A model generated the notes under the pieces. That model was not told where the DNA came from. It saw only the letters and a list, made by a program, of their open reading frames with translations, and did not search any database. Of a stretch of DNA of 64,000 nt, positions 24,293 to 34,301 are shown one piece after another (the stretch's first letter is position 1; every line of letters starts with the position of its first letter). The stretch is taken from assembly GCA_963723205.1 (NCBI GenBank), contig CAVRQC010000028.1, positions 124,001 to 188,000 of the forward strand, in the 5' to 3' direction. The translations under genes and the position numbers were made by a program. The stretch comes from CAVQBP01 sp963723205 (lineage in GTDB: Bacteria; Bacteroidota; Ignavibacteria; Ignavibacteriales; Ignavibacteriaceae).

Positions 24293-25279
24293 ATGGAACA
24301 TCAAAAATATAAAGAATGGATTAAGCTTTCTTTTTATGATGAACTTGGTAAAAATGAACAGGAACAGCTTGAAAAACATTTAATCATTTGTTCCGAGTGT
24401 AAAACTGAATTTGAAGAACAAAAAAAACTGATTTCATTCTTATCTAAAGAAGAATCCCGGGAAGAAAATCAACCTGATGCTCAATTGTTGAATGAAGCAA
24501 GGCGTGAGCTCAGAGCCGCCCTGCGGGTCGAAACAGAAAAGGGAGCATTCGGCACAACTATTTTCAATTCAATTATTAGCTTCTTAACAACACCATATAA
24601 ATTTGCTTTGAGCGGTGCAGCGATTTTGTTGGTTGGTTTCTTAACCGGTTATTTAATTTTTAGTTCATCATCTAAAACAATTGTTACATCTGTAAATATC
24701 CCGGTAGACAAAAAAGGCCAAAATATAAGTGATATTTCATTATCTCAGGATAATATACAAATAACAAATGTACATTTCTTAACTAAGAATCCCGAAAGCG
24801 GTGATATTGAGTTTACTTTTGATGCAGTAAAACCGATGCAGATGAAGGGGAATATTAATGACAGGCGTATACAGAATATTCTCACTTATGCAATGTTGAA
24901 TGGACAAAATGCAGGCGTCAGGTTAAATTCTATTAATGCAATAAGCGAAACCAAAAAAATTAATTATGATAATGATGTTAAGGAAGCTTTAATAAGGGTT
25001 GTTAAATTTGATGAAAATCCAGGTGTTCGCAGGCAGGCAATAAAGCTCTTGAATAAATTTCCTTATGACAATGAAATTAAGCAGGCATATCTGTATGTAT
25101 TATCAAATGATACTACATCGGGGATGAGAATAGAAGCAATTAACAGTTTATTCCAGGCTAAGAAAGACGGCTATAAGTTCGATAGCCAAGAACTTTCCGT
25201 TTTCAAAAATAAAGTAGAAACAGATAACAATAACTATATTCGATACCGTGCAAAAACAGTACTTCAGGAGAAAAATTAA
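24293..25279 (+). CDS. Zinc-finger anti-sigma factor with extracytoplasmic HEAT-like repeats
   Basis: 328 residues. The N-terminal anti-sigma domain has the zinc motif His29-x3-Cys33-x2-Cys36 in KHLIICSECKTEF. One membrane helix spans about 103-123. Residues 190-325 lie outside and form helical HEAT-like repeats (for example VKFDENPGVRRQAIKLLNKF and LSNDTTSGMRIEAINSLFQA). The sigma factor gene is just upstream, and a DUF4097 protein gene starts 2 nt downstream. The HEAT domain would be the sensory or partner-binding part; the signal is unknown. Confidence 0.88.
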   Translation: MEHQKYKEWIKLSFYDELGKNEQEQLEKHLIICSECKTEFEEQKKLISFLSKEESREENQPDAQLLNEARRELRAALRVETEKGAFGTTIFNSIISFLTTPYKFALSGAAILLVGFLTGYLIFSSSSKTIVTSVNIPVDKKGQNISDISLSQDNIQITNVHFLTKNPESGDIEFTFDAVKPMQMKGNINDRRIQNILTYAMLNGQNAGVRLNSINAISETKKINYDNDVKEALIRVVKFDENPGVRRQAIKLLNKFPYDNEIKQAYLYVLSNDTTSGMRIEAINSLFQAKKDGYKFDSQELSVFKNKVETDNNNYIRYRAKTVLQEKN

Positions 25280-25281
25280 TT

Positions 25282-26379
25282 ATGAAAGCTAAAGTATTAT
25301 ATTTGGTAATATTTCCGGTTCTTTTCATAACGTCGGCTTTTGCTCATGATTACGGGATGCAGGAAAGAACATTAAAAGTTAATAAAGACGGAAATTTAAA
25401 AATCTCTTTATCTGTAGGTGATGTTTCTTTACGAACCTGGGATAAAGACGAAATGTCAATTAAATATGATAGAGAAGAAGGTTCGGATTTGGAAATCAGC
25501 CAAGCAGGCAATAACGTTAATATACATTCATCTGCAGATTCATGGGGAAATGATTTAATTATTTCATTACCTTCCCAGTTTAATATACAGGTAAAAACAT
25601 TGGGAGGGGATATTAAAGTCAGGGGTTCTCTAAAAGGCGAAATCAATTTTAATACATCAGGCGGTGATATAGATATTGTAAATGTTGATGGAAATGTAAG
25701 TTTAAAAACATCTGGCGGCAACATTTCTTCAGGCGACATAACCGGTGATGCATATATTTCTACTTCCGGGGGAGATTTATCTCTGGGTAAAATTTCAGGT
25801 AAAGCCGAGGTAAAAACTGCCGGCGGCAATATAGCAATGAACAGTGTAGGTAAATCAGCACAAATTAAGACCGCAGGAGGAAATGTAGCTGTTGATGATA
25901 TAGGAAGTGATGCTGAGATTAAAACCGGTGGCGGTAACATTGCCGCAAGAAAAATAAATGGTCAGGCTGAAATTAAAACCGGTGGCGGGAATATTTCATT
26001 GGAAAGTGCATCTGGTATTATTGATGTTGAAACCGGAGCCGGGAATATTTCTATACAGGAAGTAGCAAATAAATTTAAAGGAATCACCGGTGCGGGAGAT
26101 ATACATGTAACATTATCCTCTCATATCAAAGGAGAAGGTGAACTTAAATCAGGTACAGGAAGTATTATTTTGAATGTACCGGCAGATGCAAAAGTAACTA
26201 TTAAGGCTGTAGTCAAATCATTTGGATGGGGAAACGATGAATCGAGTATAATTTCTGACTTTCCTGCCTCAAAGGTCGGGGGAAATCGCAATCAGCAGAC
26301 TTTTGAAATTAACGGAGGCGGTGCTGTAATTGATGCTTATGCAGCATTGGGAAATATTAAAATTATAAAAATAAGATAA
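25282..26379 (+). CDS. DUF4097 beta-strand repeat protein, secreted
   Basis: 365 residues with a signal peptide (about 1-21). Most of the protein consists of repeats of about 19-20 residues built on [N/D/E]-[V/I]-K-T-[S/A/G]-G-G-[D/N]-I, seen as INFNTSGGDIDI, VSLKTSGGNISS, EVKTAGGNIAMN, QIKTAGGNVAVD and EIKTGGGNIAAR. This predicts a right-handed beta-helix (DUF4097 adhesin-like). It probably lies in the periplasm or on the outer membrane. Cotranscribed with the HEAT anti-sigma gene (2-nt gap), it is either an effector of, or a partner in, that stress pathway. Confidence 0.87.
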   Translation: MKAKVLYLVIFPVLFITSAFAHDYGMQERTLKVNKDGNLKISLSVGDVSLRTWDKDEMSIKYDREEGSDLEISQAGNNVNIHSSADSWGNDLIISLPSQFNIQVKTLGGDIKVRGSLKGEINFNTSGGDIDIVNVDGNVSLKTSGGNISSGDITGDAYISTSGGDLSLGKISGKAEVKTAGGNIAMNSVGKSAQIKTAGGNVAVDDIGSDAEIKTGGGNIAARKINGQAEIKTGGGNISLESASGIIDVETGAGNISIQEVANKFKGITGAGDIHVTLSSHIKGEGELKSGTGSIILNVPADAKVTIKAVVKSFGWGNDESSIISDFPASKVGGNRNQQTFEINGGGAVIDAYAALGNIKIIKIR

Positions 26380-26606
26380 GCAGATGAGTTGATATTTTAT
26401 AAATTCAGAATGAAACAGTGATCTTAATATAAATTGAACAAAGATGACAAGATTCAGAATGAAAAATTTAATGACAATTTTTTACAATCATTTACTTGTG
26501 AATGACACTTTTTTAGAATAAGCCGTTTATGTTAACACTGAAAGTTTTATTAATCAAAAAATATAGTAAAATAACAGACCATTAAACCTTCTAAACCAAT
26601 TAAAAT

Positions 26607-29261
26607 ATGAATAATAAATTATTTACTATTTTATTTATATTTATCACCTTTGTCATTTCAATATACGGCAAAGAAGTAGAAAGAAAGGTCAGGAATCAGG
26701 ATTTAAAAATTATAGCCGTTCATTTAGATAGACCTATTGTTATCGACGGTAAGTTAAATGAAGAAATCTGGAATAACAGTAAGGGTACTTCCAGTTTTAT
26801 TCAAAGAGATCCTGTTGAAGGTGCAGACCCGACTCAGAAAACAACTGTTTACATAGCATATGATAATAATGCTATATATGTAGCTGCCAGAATGTACGAT
26901 ACACATCCGGATTCAATTACTTCAAGACTTTCCAGACGGGATGTGGATGTAGACACAGATGGTTTCCTGGTTTATCTGGATCCGTATCATGACAGGCGCA
27001 GCGGCTACTACTTTGCTTTATCTGCTGCAGGAACTCAGTACGATGGAGTTTTATATAATGATAGCTGGGATGATAATTCCTGGGATGGTGTCTGGGAAGG
27101 TAAAGTGAATATTGATAGTGAAGGCTGGACTGCAGAAATGCGCATTCCGTTCTCACAGCTAAGATTCGAGGATAAAACACATAATATATGGGGAGTAAAT
27201 TTTAAACGGATAATTTCAAGAAGAAATGAAAACGATTACCTGGTTTATGTACCGAAAAATGAATCCGGGTTTGTTTCACACTTTGCAGAATTGAAAGGTA
27301 TAAACTATATACATCCTTCCGAAAATATCGAAATACTTCCTTATGTTACTACGAAAGCTGAATATTCTCTTCACGATCCTAACAATCCGTTTAATGATGG
27401 TTCAAGGTATACACCTGCCGCAGGTGCAGATTTAAAAATGGGTTTAGGATCAAATTTAACTTTAAATGCAACCATCAATCCGGATTTCGGGCAGGTTGAA
27501 ATTGACCCTGCCGTTATAAACTTAAGTGATGTTGAAACATATTATAATGAAAAAAGACCATTCTTTGTTGAAGGTTCTACAATATTTAATTTCGGATATG
27601 GCGGAGCAAACAACTATTGGGGTTTTAATTGGGGGGGACCTAATTTCTTTTACAGCAGGCGCATTGGAAGAGCCCCGCAGGGAAGCATTCCTGATAACAA
27701 TTACCAGGATGTTCCCGATGGAACTCATATTTTAGGTGCGGCAAAATTAACCGGAAAAGTTTTTAATAGTTGGAACATCGGTGCTATATCGGCTGTAACT
27801 CAAAGGGAGTTTGCTGATTATTCAAATGACGGGAACAGAGCAAGTATCGAAGTGGAGCCGCTGACTTATTACGGCGTAATAAGAGGTCAAAATGAAATAA
27901 ATCAAGGAAAGCAGGGGATTGGCTTTATGTCTACTTTGACCTCAAGGTTCTTTAAAAATCAAAGCTTGAGAAACGATATAAATAAAGGAGCTTTTACTGG
28001 TGGAATCGACGGATGGACATTCCTCGATTCTTCAAGAACATGGGTAGCTACCGGCTGGTTAGGAATGAGCAATGTAACCGGTACGACTGAAAGAATGATC
28101 CAGCTCCAGGAAAATTCTCAACATTATTTTCAAAGGCCTGATTTTAAATATTCGAGAGTAGACAGCTCAACAACTTCTTTGACAGGTTATGCGGGACGGT
28201 TCTATTTAAATAAGCAAAAGGGGAATGTTTTCGTTAATACAGCCTTTGGTTTTATCTCTCCAAGCTTTGATGTAAATGATCTTGGGTTTATGTGGAGATC
28301 CGATATTATTAATATGCATTTAGGAGCAGGATATTTTTGGGATAAACCGACATCATTTTATCATTATCTTGAACTTGGCGGTGCTCTGTTCAGAAGCTAC
28401 AACTATGATGGCGATATCACCTGGCAAGGTGTTTTTCACTTTGGCAACATAACTTTCCCCAATTATTATAACATCTGGTGGAATCTTGCATATAATCCGC
28501 AGACTGTAAACAATACATTAACCCGTGGAGGTCCTTTAACAATTAACACTCCCGGTTATGAGATTGATGCAGGAGTAAGTACGGATTCAAGAAACAGCTG
28601 GGTTGTCTCTTTTAATGAAGGAACATACCAGCGAAAAGATTCAAGATCATGGAATGTAAGTGTTAACCTGGAATTAAAGCCTTCTTCAAATATTTCTTTT
28701 AGCGTTGGGCCCTTCTATAATTTTGATAATGAATTTTCACAATATATTAACACTTTCGACGATCCTTATGCAACTGCGACCTTTAATAAAAGATATGTAT
28801 TCGGAGAGATGATACAAAAGACTGTAGGAGCAAATATAAGATTGAACTGGACCTTTACGCCCAAGTTAAGCCTGCAGCTTTATGCACAGCCTTTAATTTC
28901 ATCAGGAAATTATAACAACTTAAAAGAACTGGCTGCTCCGAGGACTTATAATTTCAATGTTTATAGTAAAGAAGATCTAAATTTATCTGACGGAACATAT
29001 ACAATTGATCCCGACGGACAGGGACCGGCTCAACAAATAACATTCGATGATCCGAATTTTAATTTTTTATCATTAAGAGGGAATGCAGTTTTACGATGGG
29101 AATATTTGCCTGGTTCGGTTGTATATTTTGTATGGACGCAAAGCAGGTCTGAAAGCGAGAATATAGGCAATTTCCAGTTCAATAGATCTGCAAGAAAGCT
29201 GCTTGATATACACCCGGTTAATATCTACATGATTAAGTTCACCTACTGGTTTAATATGTAG
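26607..29261 (+). CDS. DUF5916 outer-membrane protein with N-terminal CBM9-like domain
   Basis: 884 residues. A signal peptide (about 1-21) is followed by a carbohydrate-binding-family-9-like domain at about 35-220, including RPIVIDGKLNEEIWNNS, DNNAIYVAARMYDTHPDSI, DRRSGYYFALSAAGTQYDG and GWTAEMRIPFSQLRFED. The remaining 650 residues are rich in alternating beta strands and aromatic residues, contain the DUF5916 segment NPDFGQVEIDPAVINLSDVE and end in YWFNM with a C-terminal aromatic, as expected of an outer-membrane barrel. The role is unknown, possibly glycan binding or uptake. It stands alone, with a 439-nt gap after it. Confidence 0.88.
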   Translation: MNNKLFTILFIFITFVISIYGKEVERKVRNQDLKIIAVHLDRPIVIDGKLNEEIWNNSKGTSSFIQRDPVEGADPTQKTTVYIAYDNNAIYVAARMYDTHPDSITSRLSRRDVDVDTDGFLVYLDPYHDRRSGYYFALSAAGTQYDGVLYNDSWDDNSWDGVWEGKVNIDSEGWTAEMRIPFSQLRFEDKTHNIWGVNFKRIISRRNENDYLVYVPKNESGFVSHFAELKGINYIHPSENIEILPYVTTKAEYSLHDPNNPFNDGSRYTPAAGADLKMGLGSNLTLNATINPDFGQVEIDPAVINLSDVETYYNEKRPFFVEGSTIFNFGYGGANNYWGFNWGGPNFFYSRRIGRAPQGSIPDNNYQDVPDGTHILGAAKLTGKVFNSWNIGAISAVTQREFADYSNDGNRASIEVEPLTYYGVIRGQNEINQGKQGIGFMSTLTSRFFKNQSLRNDINKGAFTGGIDGWTFLDSSRTWVATGWLGMSNVTGTTERMIQLQENSQHYFQRPDFKYSRVDSSTTSLTGYAGRFYLNKQKGNVFVNTAFGFISPSFDVNDLGFMWRSDIINMHLGAGYFWDKPTSFYHYLELGGALFRSYNYDGDITWQGVFHFGNITFPNYYNIWWNLAYNPQTVNNTLTRGGPLTINTPGYEIDAGVSTDSRNSWVVSFNEGTYQRKDSRSWNVSVNLELKPSSNISFSVGPFYNFDNEFSQYINTFDDPYATATFNKRYVFGEMIQKTVGANIRLNWTFTPKLSLQLYAQPLISSGNYNNLKELAAPRTYNFNVYSKEDLNLSDGTYTIDPDGQGPAQQITFDDPNFNFLSLRGNAVLRWEYLPGSVVYFVWTQSRSESENIGNFQFNRSARKLLDIHPVNIYMIKFTYWFNM

Positions 29262-29700
29262 AATAGCTTCATATGACAGTATAATAAAAAAACTCGCTTC
29301 AAAGCTTGAGCCGAATTAATCAAAAAGATAATGGAAATAATAAGCGCCTATGATCCAACTTAAAATTTTAATACGCTGAAAAATAATATTATTATTAGAT
29401 TAAGTGTGCAATTAAGTCACGTTTACGAAAATAATATTTTATCAAACTATAAACCTTTCATGAGTAAGCCCTGCTTTTACATTAGAATAAATTTAAACAA
29501 TTCCAGAGTGCTTTAAATCACCATTCATATTAAAAATCAAAAATCTAAGCTATATTAAGATTTATATTCCTTCCGATTCAGAAAATTGCTGTTAAAATAA
29601 TTAACATATTCCGAAATATATTATCTAATTAAATTCTTTTAAAAGATTCTTCACTATTTCAATATTCTTATCACTTAAAGTTTTAAATTTTCAATAGCTA
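29262..29700. other. Gene-free intergenic region
   Basis: 439 AT-rich nt before the histidine kinase gene. I see no coding ORF, strong terminator or recognisable RNA. A weak inverted repeat near 29290-29310 (CTCGCTTC/GCTTGAG) is too imperfect to call. Confidence 0.45.
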
Positions 29701-32700
29701 ATGAACTTAATAATGAAAATATCAATTCTTCTTCTTTTTATCTGTTCTGCATCATCTCAGCAAAAATTAAGTTTTCGACATTATTCTGTTAAAGAGGGAT
29801 TATCGCAGACTACCATACAATCAATATTTCAGGATAAAGCAGGCTTTTTATGGATTGGAACAAGAGATGGATTAAATAGATTCGACGGTTATAAATTCTA
29901 TCATTATAATTTTAGTGATAAAGATACTAACTCTATTTCAAATGGGTTGATAAAAACAATATTTCAGGATGATTACGGGAACCTTTGGATTGGTACAAAA
30001 AAAGGACTCAATAAGTTTGTAATAAAAAATAAAAGTCAAAATAATTTTGAAGTGAAATTTATTCACTTCTTTAGTGATAATAGCGATAAAGATGGTTTAA
30101 GCAATGATGACATAAAAGCGATTTATCAAACAAGCAATGGTGATTTATGGATTGGAACTTCAAACGGATTAAATAGAATTACTTCGAAACAGCTTGTTAA
30201 GGAGAATAAAAAATTAAAATTCATTAAATATTATCCTGCTAATAAAAAAGCTGATGACAACAATATCACATCTATTACGGAAGATAACAATGGCAATTTA
30301 TGGATTGGAACTTTTGGAGGAGCTTTACAAAAATTAAATATAAAAACAGGGGATTTTTCAAGCTATACTTATCATGATAATAACCTGAATTCCCCGGGCA
30401 GCAACTTCATAGTATCATTATATTTTAGCAAAAACAATATGTTGTGGATAGGTACTAATGCCAATGGATTAATTAAGCTTGAACTAGAAAATGAAAAGTT
30501 TACCATTTACAAGCAGATGTTAGGAAACAAAAGTGAAAATAGAGTTTCATCTATTGTCGAAGATATTGAGGGAAATTTATGGCTGGGTTCTTTTGGAGGG
30601 GGAATAGTTAAATTTGATACACAAAAAGAAATCTTTACTGTATTTCGAAATGATAATAAGTATACTGAAACAATAGGAAACGATTTTGTAAGAACAATTT
30701 TTATTGACCGTTCAAACAATTTATGGGCAGGAACTAATGAAACACTTGAAAAAACTAACCTTGGTGCTTGGGAATTATTTCATTATAAAAATATTCCATG
30801 GAATAAAAATTCCTTACAAGACAATCATGTTTTGTCTATTTATGAAGATCATCTATCAAATTTATGGTTAGGTTCTGATAAAGGTCTGGATAAATTTGAA
30901 TATAGGGAAAACAAATTCATACATTACAATATTCATAGTGGCACTGGTAAAGTAGGTAATTTAATATCCGTAATATATGAAGATAAAGATAAGTATTTAT
31001 GGATAGGTACACTTACCGGCAGAATTTATAAATATGACAGAACAGAAAATAATTTCTCACAATTCTTGTATAATCCTATAGATAATGAGCCCGTAATTGA
31101 AAGCCGGATTACATCAATTACTGAAGATCGATGGGGGAATATTTTGATTGGGTCGCATTCCGGAATTTATAAGTTAAATAAAATTACCGAGGAATTTTCA
31201 CACTGTATTTTAAGCTCTAAAGATTCAACTATACTTGCAGAAAAAAAAATAAATGTTATTTATCAAAACAAAGCATCTAATTACTGGATTGGTACTTCAA
31301 AAGGATTAGTTAGAATAAACAGAGATAGTTCTTGTTTAGAATATTATCATATAAACGATGATCTTCATAGTATAAGTCGCGGGAGTATTAATTCAATTTG
31401 CGAGGATAAAAGTGGGAATTTATGGATTGGTACTGATCATGGGTTGAATCTATTAAATAAAAAAAATAAACAATTTAAAAAATTTACAATTCATGATGGA
31501 ATACCGGATAATGAAATAAAAGCAATATTAGAAGATAGTGATGGAAATATATGGTTTAGTTCTCAGAAAGGGATTACAAAACTTATTTATAAACCAAATA
31601 TCCGGATTAAATTTAGAAATTATGATATTACCGATGGGCTCCAGAATTTTGATTTTAATATGAACTCAGCATTTAAAAATAAAGATGGAATTCTTTTTTT
31701 CGGGGGATTTAACGGCTTTAATTTCTTTAATCCATCTTCCATTAATGAAAACGAAAATTTACCCCCGGTTGTTATTACCTCATTTAAGAAATTTGATAAA
31801 GAAATTTTTTCTGTGGATGAATTATCCGAAGTGAAAGAAATTAAACTGGAACATTCAGATAAATTCTTCTCCTTTGAATTTGCTGCTCTGGATTTTACAC
31901 AACCTTCAAAACATAAATATGCATATAAAATGGAAGGATTTGATGATAAGTGGATCTTTACCGGAAATAACCGCATAGCTGCTTATACAAATCTGGATCC
32001 AGGTGAATATGTATTTAGAGTGAAAGCTTCAAATAATGATGGTAACTGGAATGAAAAGGGAACGTTTATTAAGCTTATTATTAAACCACCTATATGGCAA
32101 ACCTGGTGGGCTTATACCCTTTATATTTTTGTAGTTATTATATCTCTTTTTTACGTAAGGAAATATGAGCTGGACAAAAGGAAAAGAAAGGAGCAAACTG
32201 TTCTTAAAGAAGAAAGGGAAAAAGCAGAATTGAGTCAGGCACATCTCCGCGCAGAGAAAGCTGAGTTTCAGGCAAAGGCAATTGAATCGGAAAAAGAAAT
32301 TGAAAAACAAAACATTCGTTATCGGATAGCATCTGATTTGCATGATGAGATCGGAAGTAATCTAAGCAGTATTACCTTATTAAGTTCAATTCTTTCCAAA
32401 AAATTCAAGGACAATACGGAAGTCATGAATAAACTTAATGATATAAATACAGCAGCCAGGTTATCTTCAGAATCAATTAGGGATATTGTTTGGTTTATTA
32501 ATCCGATGTCTGATCAATTAGGAAAATTGATTTCAAGAATGAAAGAAACAGCCAATATGATGCTGGGAAATATAGATTATTGTATTAATGATTCAACTTC
32601 TTCTAAGAATCTGAAAATCAATCCTGATATTAAAAGAAACATATACTTGATATACAAAGAAATTTTAAACAACATTAATAAACACTCAAAAGCAAACAAA

Positions 32701-32901
32701 GTGGATATAATTATTCGGAAAGATAATAATTGTTTTAATTTAACTGTGAAAGATAATGGAAATGGTTTCTATCGAAAAGAAACAACAACTGGAAATGGTT
32801 TGGAAAATCTTAAAATCAGAGCAGAACAAATCCATGGAAAATTAACAATTGATACTCAATTAGGAAGAGGAACCTGTATCCAGCTTAAGCTCTGGTTATA
32901 A
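29701..32901 (+). CDS. Two-component sensor histidine kinase with double beta-propeller sensor
   Basis: 1066 residues. A signal peptide (about 1-19) is followed by about 13 propeller motifs of the form NLWIGTxxGLNRF between residues 50 and 640, enough for two seven-bladed propellers. A Y_Y_Y domain lies at about 700-790 (FAALDFTQPSKHKYAYKMEG). A membrane helix at about 800-817, a coiled coil (about 820-872) and a HisKA_3 domain with phospho-acceptor His881 in ASDLHDEIGSNLSS follow. The C-terminus is an HATPase with KDNGNGF and GNGLENLKIRAEQI. This is a reactive-type sensor of glycan or other periplasmic ligands; it is not hybrid and signals to the separate regulator downstream. Confidence 0.94.
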   Translation: MNLIMKISILLLFICSASSQQKLSFRHYSVKEGLSQTTIQSIFQDKAGFLWIGTRDGLNRFDGYKFYHYNFSDKDTNSISNGLIKTIFQDDYGNLWIGTKKGLNKFVIKNKSQNNFEVKFIHFFSDNSDKDGLSNDDIKAIYQTSNGDLWIGTSNGLNRITSKQLVKENKKLKFIKYYPANKKADDNNITSITEDNNGNLWIGTFGGALQKLNIKTGDFSSYTYHDNNLNSPGSNFIVSLYFSKNNMLWIGTNANGLIKLELENEKFTIYKQMLGNKSENRVSSIVEDIEGNLWLGSFGGGIVKFDTQKEIFTVFRNDNKYTETIGNDFVRTIFIDRSNNLWAGTNETLEKTNLGAWELFHYKNIPWNKNSLQDNHVLSIYEDHLSNLWLGSDKGLDKFEYRENKFIHYNIHSGTGKVGNLISVIYEDKDKYLWIGTLTGRIYKYDRTENNFSQFLYNPIDNEPVIESRITSITEDRWGNILIGSHSGIYKLNKITEEFSHCILSSKDSTILAEKKINVIYQNKASNYWIGTSKGLVRINRDSSCLEYYHINDDLHSISRGSINSICEDKSGNLWIGTDHGLNLLNKKNKQFKKFTIHDGIPDNEIKAILEDSDGNIWFSSQKGITKLIYKPNIRIKFRNYDITDGLQNFDFNMNSAFKNKDGILFFGGFNGFNFFNPSSINENENLPPVVITSFKKFDKEIFSVDELSEVKEIKLEHSDKFFSFEFAALDFTQPSKHKYAYKMEGFDDKWIFTGNNRIAAYTNLDPGEYVFRVKASNNDGNWNEKGTFIKLIIKPPIWQTWWAYTLYIFVVIISLFYVRKYELDKRKRKEQTVLKEEREKAELSQAHLRAEKAEFQAKAIESEKEIEKQNIRYRIASDLHDEIGSNLSSITLLSSILSKKFKDNTEVMNKLNDINTAARLSSESIRDIVWFINPMSDQLGKLISRMKETANMMLGNIDYCINDSTSSKNLKINPDIKRNIYLIYKEILNNINKHSKANKVDIIIRKDNNCFNLTVKDNGNGFYRKETTTGNGLENLKIRAEQIHGKLTIDTQLGRGTCIQLKLWL

Positions 32902-33057
32902 TCTTTTCTTTAAATATATTCTTGTTTCATTTTTAAAAAGCTAATAAGATTATGGAAAAACAGTGACAAAAACCAAAAATTAAATAGCGAACATACGTTA
33001 TTGTTTTAAGTAACATTTATAATTAATCTAAATTGAAATTTTTTGTTATCTGTGGAA

Positions 33058-33708
33058 ATGAATAATATGTCGGAAATTGAAATATTAATAGTTGAAGATA
33101 ATGATCTGTTCAGGAAAACACTTACTGATTTTATTAATCAAAGTAATGATATGAAATGTAATTATAATTATATATCATGTGAAGACGCCTTAACGGGTAT
33201 AGAAGATAATAAACTAGAACCCGACATAATACTGCTTGATATCGGACTCCCTGGCATGAACGGTATTGAAGGAATCCCTAATTTTAAAAAAGTTACTCCT
33301 CTTTCGAAAATTATAATGCTTACAATTCAGGATGATGATGAAAGTGTTTTTAAGGCAATTTGCAAAGGAGCATCAGGTTATTTACTGAAGGATTCCAGCT
33401 CCGAGAAGATTCTTGAATCTATTAAAGAAGTTATTGGAGGTGGTGCTCCAATGAATTCAGCTATAGCAGCTAAAGTAATTAAAATGTTTAGAAATTTTGT
33501 ACCTGAACCAAAGGAGTATAATCTAACAGACAGGGAGAAAGAAATATTAAAATTTCTAGTTGACGGTTTAAGTAAAAAACAGATCGCTGAAAAATTATTT
33601 CTCAGCTATCATACCATAGATTCTCACATAAGAAAAATCTATGATAAACTTGAAGTCCATTCGGGGAGCAGTGCAGTCGTAAAAGCATTAAGGGAAAATC
33701 TTATCTAA
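33058..33708 (+). CDS. NarL/FixJ-family response regulator
   Basis: About 216 residues from the ATG at 33058 (ATG 33067 and TTG 33043 are also in frame). The receiver domain (about 5-122) has the acidic pair EDN near the N-terminus, phospho-acceptor Asp61 in IILLDIGLPGMNGIE and Lys in YLLKDSS. The C-terminal LuxR-type HTH (about 150-210) reads LTDREKEILKFLVDGLSKKQ and then HTIDSHIRKIYDKLEVHS. It is the evident partner of the HisKA_3 kinase, whose gene ends 156 nt upstream; NarL-type regulators pair with HisKA_3 kinases. Its targets are unknown; the DUF5916 gene upstream is one candidate. Confidence 0.94.
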   Translation: MNNMSEIEILIVEDNDLFRKTLTDFINQSNDMKCNYNYISCEDALTGIEDNKLEPDIILLDIGLPGMNGIEGIPNFKKVTPLSKIIMLTIQDDDESVFKAICKGASGYLLKDSSSEKILESIKEVIGGGAPMNSAIAAKVIKMFRNFVPEPKEYNLTDREKEILKFLVDGLSKKQIAEKLFLSYHTIDSHIRKIYDKLEVHSGSSAVVKALRENLI

Positions 33709-33993
33709 GTCCTGATATATTAACCAAATATTATCAATATACATTTTAAATCACGTATTTACGTTATTGATATGTACAGCCGGTACGAATATTTTTCAAA
33801 CGTAAGAACCGCTTAATAAATATCCACCTAGTACCAATGCTAAAATTCTAAATGATGAATCTGAATACAATGAACAATTTGCAACCTTAACTTAAATATT
33901 ATAATTAAATCAAGTCAGAAACCACTTAATAAAGACGATAAATGATATCTGGTCTGATTAAGCTTATTCATTAAAACAGGAAGAATAAGAGCA

Positions 33994-34197
33994 ATGAATG
34001 TTTTAGACATTAGTATAACAGAAATGACAGATAGTATAATAATTCAACCGGAAAATAAATTGATGCTTGGATATGAGGCAAATGATTTTCATGAAGCGGT
34101 TGAAAATGCACTAAACAATAAGAAGCAGATCATTATTGGTTTGGCAAATGTTCAATTCATATCAAGCTGGGGTATAGGATTTTTATGCATCAGTTGA
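33994..34197 (+). pseudogene. Truncated STAS-domain protein gene
   Basis: 67 residues. The N-terminal half of a STAS (anti-anti-sigma) domain is recognisable in KKQIIIGLANVQFISSWGIG, where the Ser corresponds to the region of the phosphorylated serine of SpoIIAA-like proteins. The frame ends at TGA (34195-34197), and STAS proteins usually run to 100-115 residues. Continuing in the same frame gives only about 19 more codons to a TAA at 34255-34257, without the expected second half. I read it as a decayed or truncated gene; a short functional form cannot be excluded. No kinase (RsbW-like) partner lies nearby. Confidence 0.5.
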
Positions 34198-34301
34198 GAA
34201 AACTTTAATAAGTTAATTAAAAAATACAAAAATACTTGTAACTGTAAGTTGATATAATTATGCAACTCAAATCAATTAATTAATTTTAAAGGAAGTAAAA
34301 T

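Noticed and set aside
25350..25940. 196-codon ORF on the minus strand inside the DUF4097 gene
   Set aside because: It is the antisense shadow of regular TCxGGxGG repeats; the Pro/Ser-rich product has no signal, motif or ribosome site.
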